Shown piece by piece: positions 3,955 to 7,725 of a stretch of DNA of 7,725 nt. Position numbers and translations under genes: made by a program. The notes beneath the pieces are model-generated. The model had not been told where the DNA came from, did not search any database, and worked only from the letters and a program-made list of their open reading frames with translations. Within the stretch, counting starts at the first letter, position 1. The number at the start of each line of letters is the position of its first letter. The DNA is from Candidatus Poribacteria bacterium (lineage in GTDB: Bacteria; Poribacteria; WGA-4E; B28-G17), in assembly GCA_003645735.1 (NCBI GenBank), contig QNBQ01000054.1:1-7725 (forward strand), in the 5' to 3' direction.

Positions 3955-6762
3955 ATGAAAGGGAATTCCAAGGGACTGATCGTATGGCTCATAATAGCGT
4001 TCATCCTGTTGATAGCCTCCTATCAGGTGCTCAGGCCCCAGAAGACGGACGTTTACGACCTGGCCTTCAGCGATTTCCTCAAGCTGATCAAGGAGGGGAA
4101 GGTCGCCAAGGTCTACATAAGCAAGGATTGGATAGAGGGGGAGTTCAAGGAGCCGCTTTACTTCCCCGTTCACGGGAGGGGGTTTATAGAGCAGAGGCCG
4201 TTCGCCAAGTTCAGGACGCCGCGCGATCCCTTCTCCAACTACCCGCTTGAGGAGAGGCTTGAGGAATACGGCATCACCTTCTACATCGAGCCCCCTTCAA
4301 GCTTCCCGCAGTGGGTGACGATGCTCGCCAGCGGCCTGCTCCCGGTCATCCTCTTCATCGCCGTCATGATCTTCATCTCCAGGCAGATGCAGGGCGCGAG
4401 CAACAAGGCCTTATCCTTCGGCAAGAGCAGGGCCAAGAGGTTCGACGAGAAATACCCGAAGGTGACGTTCGCGGATGTGGCCGGATGTGAGGAGGCCAAG
4501 GAGGAGCTGAAGGAGATCGTCGACTTCCTCAAGGACCCGAAGAAATATCAGAGGCTGGGCGGCAGGATACCCAAAGGGGTTCTGCTGGTGGGGCCTCCGG
4601 GGACGGGCAAGACGCTGCTGGCCAGGGCGGTGGCCGGCGAGGCGGGGGTGCCCTTCTTCAGCATAAGCGGCTCCGATTTCGTCGAGATGTTCGTCGGCGT
4701 GGGCGCATCCGTCACCGGAGATACGCCCGTCCTGATAAGGGACTCACAGGGGACGAGGCTGACGACGATCGGGGAGTTCGTGGATCGGTTCTATGAGGGG
4801 AAGGAGGACGGCGATGAGCCGATCCCTGTGAGCGGTGTTTGGGCTTTGAGTATGGAGATGAGCCTCAACAGGAGGCGGGGTTGGAACGTATCGCTTTACC
4901 CGCCGGCCCTCATCCCCGGCAGGGCGGCCTGGAAGAAGGTGGGGGGCGTCTATCGACACAAGGTCAAGGAGATCTACGAGATAAAACATACGGGCGGCGT
5001 TCTGCGGGCCACCGCCGACCACTCCGTCTTCATCCAGACGCCCGAGGGGGCGGTCGCCAAGCCCACAAAGGAGCTCAAACCGGGCGATCCGCTCGTCTCC
5101 CCTTACATGGATTGGAGCCTGGGCAGGGAGATCAACCCATACTTCAGGCTTCAGGCCAGGGAGCTGGGGAGGAAATCGGCCCGCAAGAGGGAGACGCCCG
5201 ATCTCATATGGGATATACCCAGGGAGCTGTTCCTCAACTACCTGGAGGGATGCATCGAGGGAGGGGTAAAGCTGGGGCTGTGGAAGGCGGAAGCCTCCTC
5301 CGCCTCGGAGGAGGAGAGGAGCTGGAGGATATCGCTGCTGGACGAGGGGGCGGCCGGGTTCCTAAGGGAGATGATATGGCTCTGCTCGGTGCGGGGGATG
5401 GAGGTCGAGATCGACTCCCAAGGCGGCGAGCTTAAGGGCGCTTTCATCTCGACCGGCCAGAAGAGGGAGCTGGTGATCGAGGAGATAACCAAGAAGCCGT
5501 TCGACGGATACGTCTACGACCTGTGCTCCTGCGAGAACGAGGCCTTCCTCGGAGGGGAGATTCCGGTTCTGCTCCACAACAGCAGGGTCAGGGATCTGTT
5601 CGAGACGGCCAGGAAGAACGCCCCCTGCATCGTCTTCATAGATGAGCTCGACGCGGTCGGCAGATACAGGGGGGCGGGGATAGGCGGGGGGCACGACGAG
5701 AGGGAGCAGACCTTGAACCAGCTCCTCGTGGAGATGAGCGGGTTCGACTCATCTGAGGGCGTGATAGTTCTGGCCGCGACCAACCGGCCCGACATACTCG
5801 ACCCCGCCCTGCTGAGGCCCGGCAGGTTCGACAGGCAGATCGTGGTCGACCTGCCGGACGTGAACGGCAGGAAGGAGATCTTCAAGATCCACCTCCGCAA
5901 GGTGAAGGCGGCCCCCGAGGTGTGGGAGAACCTGGACGTGCTGGCCAAGGGGACGCCCTATTTCTCCGGGGCTGACATCGAGAACATGGTCAACGAGGCC
6001 GCCCTCATCGCCGCCCGCAAGAACAAGGAGTGGGTCGATATGGAGTGTCTGGAGGAGGCGAAGGACAAGGTGATGATGGGTCCGGAGCGCAAGAGCCTGC
6101 TGATAAGCGAGAACGAGAGGAGGATGACGGCCTATCACGAGGCCGGCCACGCCCTCGTGGCCCACCTGCTGCCGGAGGGCGATCCGAACTACAAATGCAG
6201 CATAATACCGAGGGGGAGGGCGTTGGGCGTCACCCAGAAGCTGCCGATGGAGGAGAGGCATACCTACACGAAGAAATACCTGCTGGCCGAGATAACCACG
6301 AGGCTGGCCGGCAGGGCGGCCGAGGAGCTCGTCTTCGGCGAGCAAACCACGGGGGCAAAGGACGACTTCCAGCGGGCGACCGAGCTGGCCAAGAGCATGG
6401 TGTGCGAGTGGGGGATGAGCGACAGGCTCGGACCCGTCACCTTCGGCAAGAGGGAGGAGCAGATCTTCTTAGGGAAGGAGCTGACCAGGCTCAAGGATTA
6501 CAGCGAGAAGACCGCCCAGGAGATCGACGAGGAGGTCAAGAGGATCATACAGGAGTGCTATGAGCGGGCCAAGAGGATCATACAGGAGAACATGGACAAG
6601 CTTAAAAGGCTGGCCGAGGCATTGCTTGAGAAGGAGGTCCTCGACGCCAAGGACATAGAGGCGATCCTCGGCCCCAGGCCTCAACCCCAGGAGCCCCGGC
6701 CCGCAAGCATCAACTCCGAAGGGGAAAATGAAGGTGACGGTCAGGGTTCTGTCGATAGATGA
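3955..6762 (+). CDS. ftsH: FtsH ATP-dependent zinc metalloprotease precursor, intein-containing
   Basis: The precursor is 935 residues and the predicted spliced protein 644, the normal FtsH size. FtsH is a membrane-anchored hexameric AAA+ protease that extracts and degrades membrane and unstable cytosolic proteins. Transmembrane helices lie at about 7-26 and 120-141, with a small extracytoplasmic domain between. The AAA+ module has Walker A GPPGTGKT (213-220), pore loop MFVG (245-248), Walker B IVFIDE (559-564), the second region of homology with ATNRPD (608-613) and arginine fingers R621 and R624. The protease has HEAGH (728-732) and the third zinc ligand D804 in GAKDD. Residues 252-542 are an intein between GVGA and SRVRDLF. 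An AGGGA site at 3941-3945 precedes the ATG. The tail contains an 11-residue helical repeat. The gene has its own extended -10 promoter and overlaps folP by 35 nt. All AAA+ and protease residues are intact, so a functional enzyme after splicing is expected. Confidence 0.96.
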   Translation: MKGNSKGLIVWLIIAFILLIASYQVLRPQKTDVYDLAFSDFLKLIKEGKVAKVYISKDWIEGEFKEPLYFPVHGRGFIEQRPFAKFRTPRDPFSNYPLEERLEEYGITFYIEPPSSFPQWVTMLASGLLPVILFIAVMIFISRQMQGASNKALSFGKSRAKRFDEKYPKVTFADVAGCEEAKEELKEIVDFLKDPKKYQRLGGRIPKGVLLVGPPGTGKTLLARAVAGEAGVPFFSISGSDFVEMFVGVGASVTGDTPVLIRDSQGTRLTTIGEFVDRFYEGKEDGDEPIPVSGVWALSMEMSLNRRRGWNVSLYPPALIPGRAAWKKVGGVYRHKVKEIYEIKHTGGVLRATADHSVFIQTPEGAVAKPTKELKPGDPLVSPYMDWSLGREINPYFRLQARELGRKSARKRETPDLIWDIPRELFLNYLEGCIEGGVKLGLWKAEASSASEEERSWRISLLDEGAAGFLREMIWLCSVRGMEVEIDSQGGELKGAFISTGQKRELVIEEITKKPFDGYVYDLCSCENEAFLGGEIPVLLHNSRVRDLFETARKNAPCIVFIDELDAVGRYRGAGIGGGHDEREQTLNQLLVEMSGFDSSEGVIVLAATNRPDILDPALLRPGRFDRQIVVDLPDVNGRKEIFKIHLRKVKAAPEVWENLDVLAKGTPYFSGADIENMVNEAALIAARKNKEWVDMECLEEAKDKVMMGPERKSLLISENERRMTAYHEAGHALVAHLLPEGDPNYKCSIIPRGRALGVTQKLPMEERHTYTKKYLLAEITTRLAGRAAEELVFGEQTTGAKDDFQRATELAKSMVCEWGMSDRLGPVTFGKREEQIFLGKELTRLKDYSEKTAQEIDEEVKRIIQECYERAKRIIQENMDKLKRLAEALLEKEVLDAKDIEAILGPRPQPQEPRPASINSEGENEGDGQGSVDR
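4708..5580 (+). mobile_element. Intein of 291 residues inserted in FtsH
   Basis: In-frame protein-splicing element, precursor residues 252-542. Block A is [10 protein letters not shown], with Ser as residue 1 instead of the commoner Cys. Block B is [12 protein letters not shown], with the TxxH residues T353 and H356 (intein 102 and 105). Block F is [17 protein letters not shown], with D522 (intein 271); Glu replaces the usual His. Block G is PVLLHN, with His541 and the terminal Asn542, followed by Ser as the +1 nucleophile. Together these fit a class 1 intein. Removal joins GVGA to SRVRDLF exactly as in ordinary FtsH. The roughly 119-residue middle (388-506) is too short for a full two-motif LAGLIDADG endonuclease. 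It contains LEGCIEGGV at 430-438, which aligns with LAGLIDADG without its acidic catalytic end. Codon use matches the host gene, which suggests long residence. Splicing itself is inferred. Confidence 0.95.
6538..6588 (+). repeat. 18-bp direct repeat in the 3' part of ftsH
   Basis: AAGAGGATCATACAGGAG occurs at 6538-6555 and again at 6571-6588, identical and 33 bp apart. It encodes KRIIQE twice with an 11-residue period, in the helical C-terminal region of FtsH after the zinc site. FtsH homologues have related but less exact helical periodicity here, so it may be a small in-frame duplication or codon-bias convergence. Confidence 0.8.
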
Positions 6763-7725
6763 CATCGAATCGATAAGGCGTGAGATGCGGGAGATCGGCT
6801 CGACTCCTCATGGGATCGAGCGGATGTGCCCCAAAGGCGTCCTGCGGCTGGTCAAGGTCGAAGGGGTCAGAACCCCAGCGGCCAACATCATGAAACAGGA
6901 GATGCTGGCCTGCGGCGGGGAGGTGGCCACGGCCAGGGAGGCGGTGACCCTGGAGACGGAGACGACCGACGTCCTGGTCATGGGGACGCTCAGGCAGTTC
7001 GAGAGGTTCCTGGAGAAGCTGAGGCTTCAGCCGTTCGGGCTCAAAAGGGTGGCCGATGAGATCGAAACGGCCCTCAAGAACTACGATTTCAACGGGATAA
7101 GGCGGATGGACTGCGCCGGGAAGACGCTGACCTTCGGCGAAAGAACCCTGATCATGGGCGTTCTAAACGTCACGCCCGACTCGTTCTCCGACGGCGGCAG
7201 ATATATGACGCTTGAGGCGGCCGTCGCGCGGGCCGAGGAGATGGCCGAGGAGGGGGCGGATATAATCGACGTGGGCGGCGAGTCGACCCGCCCCGGGGCC
7301 GACCCGGTCGACGAGGAGGAGGAAAAGAGGAGGGTTCTGCCCGTCATAGAGGAGATAGCCAAAAGGATAGACCTGCCCATCTCGATCGACACATACAAAC
7401 CCTCCGTCGCCAGGGAGGCGATAAACTGCGGCGCATCGATCATAAACGACATCACAGCCCTTTCGGACCCCGAGATGATCTCCCTGGCGGCCGAGACGAA
7501 GGTAGGGGTCGTCCTGATGCATATGAAGGGCACGCCTAAGACGATGCAGCTTTCGCCCGAGTATGACTCGCTCATCTCCGAGATCTACTCCTTCCTCAAG
7601 GGGAGGATAGAGAGGGCGGTGGAGGGAGGGGTGTCGCCCGAAAGGATCATCATCGACCCGGGCATAGGCTTCGGCAAGACGGTCGAGCACAACCTGGAGA
7701 TCATAAGGAGGCTGAGGGAGTTCAA
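6728..7725 (+). CDS. folP: Dihydropteroate synthase, long form, 3' truncated by the window
   Basis: 332 codons are visible and the gene continues past the right edge. The enzyme condenses p-aminobenzoate with dihydropterin pyrophosphate in folate synthesis and is the sulfonamide target. The TIM-barrel core begins at about residue 140, with MGVLNVTPDSFSDGG (143-157), IIDVGGESTRPG (179-190), PISIDTYKP, and IDPGIGFGK around D310. The 140-residue N-terminal extension (RTPAANIMKQEML, then TDVLVMGTLRQFERFLEKL and LQPFGLKRVADEI) is the type found in the roughly 400-residue DHPS of several Gram-positive and thermophilic lineages. Its function is unknown to me. The start at 6728 is preferred because GAAGGGG lies four bases upstream and because the extension's first residues fit the long-form family. 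This places the start inside ftsH, overlapping by 35 nt in another frame. An ATG at 6785, after the ftsH stop, is the alternative. ftsH-folP adjacency occurs in other bacteria. Confidence 0.94.
   Translation, partial: MKVTVRVLSIDDIESIRREMREIGSTPHGIERMCPKGVLRLVKVEGVRTPAANIMKQEMLACGGEVATAREAVTLETETTDVLVMGTLRQFERFLEKLRLQPFGLKRVADEIETALKNYDFNGIRRMDCAGKTLTFGERTLIMGVLNVTPDSFSDGGRYMTLEAAVARAEEMAEEGADIIDVGGESTRPGADPVDEEEEKRRVLPVIEEIAKRIDLPISIDTYKPSVAREAINCGASIINDITALSDPEMISLAAETKVGVVLMHMKGTPKTMQLSPEYDSLISEIYSFLKGRIERAVEGGVSPERIIIDPGIGFGKTVEHNLEIIRRLREF

Noticed and set aside
4839..5435. Separate 198-codon frame inside the intein region, considered as a nested endonuclease gene
   Set aside because: Gly/Arg/Gln-rich shadow translation with no endonuclease motif; the ftsH frame is continuous and carries all intein motifs.
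4708..5580. Insert as an ordinary extra FtsH domain or a frameshifted region
   Set aside because: The frame is uninterrupted, and the ends (Ser1 with VTGDTPVL, and HN followed by Ser) are exact intein joints that restore the conserved FtsH sequence.
6785..7725. Alternative folP start just after the ftsH stop
   Set aside because: It avoids the overlap and has a weak AAGG upstream, but loses residues that fit the long-form DHPS N-terminus. It is kept only as an alternative.

Overview
The window is a bacterial chromosome segment, about 60% G+C by eye and densely coded. Bacterial hallmarks are a tmRNA gene, sigma-70-type and sigma-54-type promoter motifs, Shine-Dalgarno sites, FtsH and dihydropteroate synthase. 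Codon use is distinctive: AGG dominates for arginine and ATA is common for isoleucine despite the high G+C. That pattern is often seen in thermophilic or deep-branching bacterial lineages, but I cannot name the phylum from the sequence.

Left part, minus strand (1-2283). Reading leftwards from 2283 come the tmRNA gene ssrA (tag ADTELALAA), a DUF58 protein starting only 10 nt after the tmRNA CCA end, a BatD-like membrane protein overlapping it by ATGA, and then the first 44 codons of an Hsp20-type small heat-shock protein that runs off the left edge. The hsp20 gene is preceded by a full match to the sigma-54 promoter consensus, with a palindrome upstream in a plausible activator position.

Middle (2284-3954). 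A 198-bp spacer holds divergent promoters for ssrA (minus) and for a Gfo/Idh/MocA-family oxidoreductase (plus). After a strong GC hairpin comes a small two-helix membrane protein of unknown function, then a spacer with an extended -10 promoter in front of ftsH.

Right part, plus strand (3955-7725). ftsH encodes 935 residues, about 290 more than usual. The excess is an in-frame intein of 291 residues (4708-5580) inserted directly after pore loop 1 of the AAA+ domain, between Walker A and Walker B. Excision would restore a 644-residue FtsH with the normal GVGA/SRVRDLF junction. The intein has Ser1, TxxH, a His-Asn end and a +1 Ser. Its middle carries what looks like a decayed LAGLIDADG endonuclease. 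ftsH overlaps folP by 35 nt; folP runs off the right edge.

Several genes touch protein quality control: the small heat-shock protein, tmRNA tagging, and FtsH, a protease known in E. coli to degrade some ssrA-tagged proteins. The intein makes FtsH activity depend on protein splicing and is the main discovery candidate. The sigma-54-type hsp20 promoter is second.
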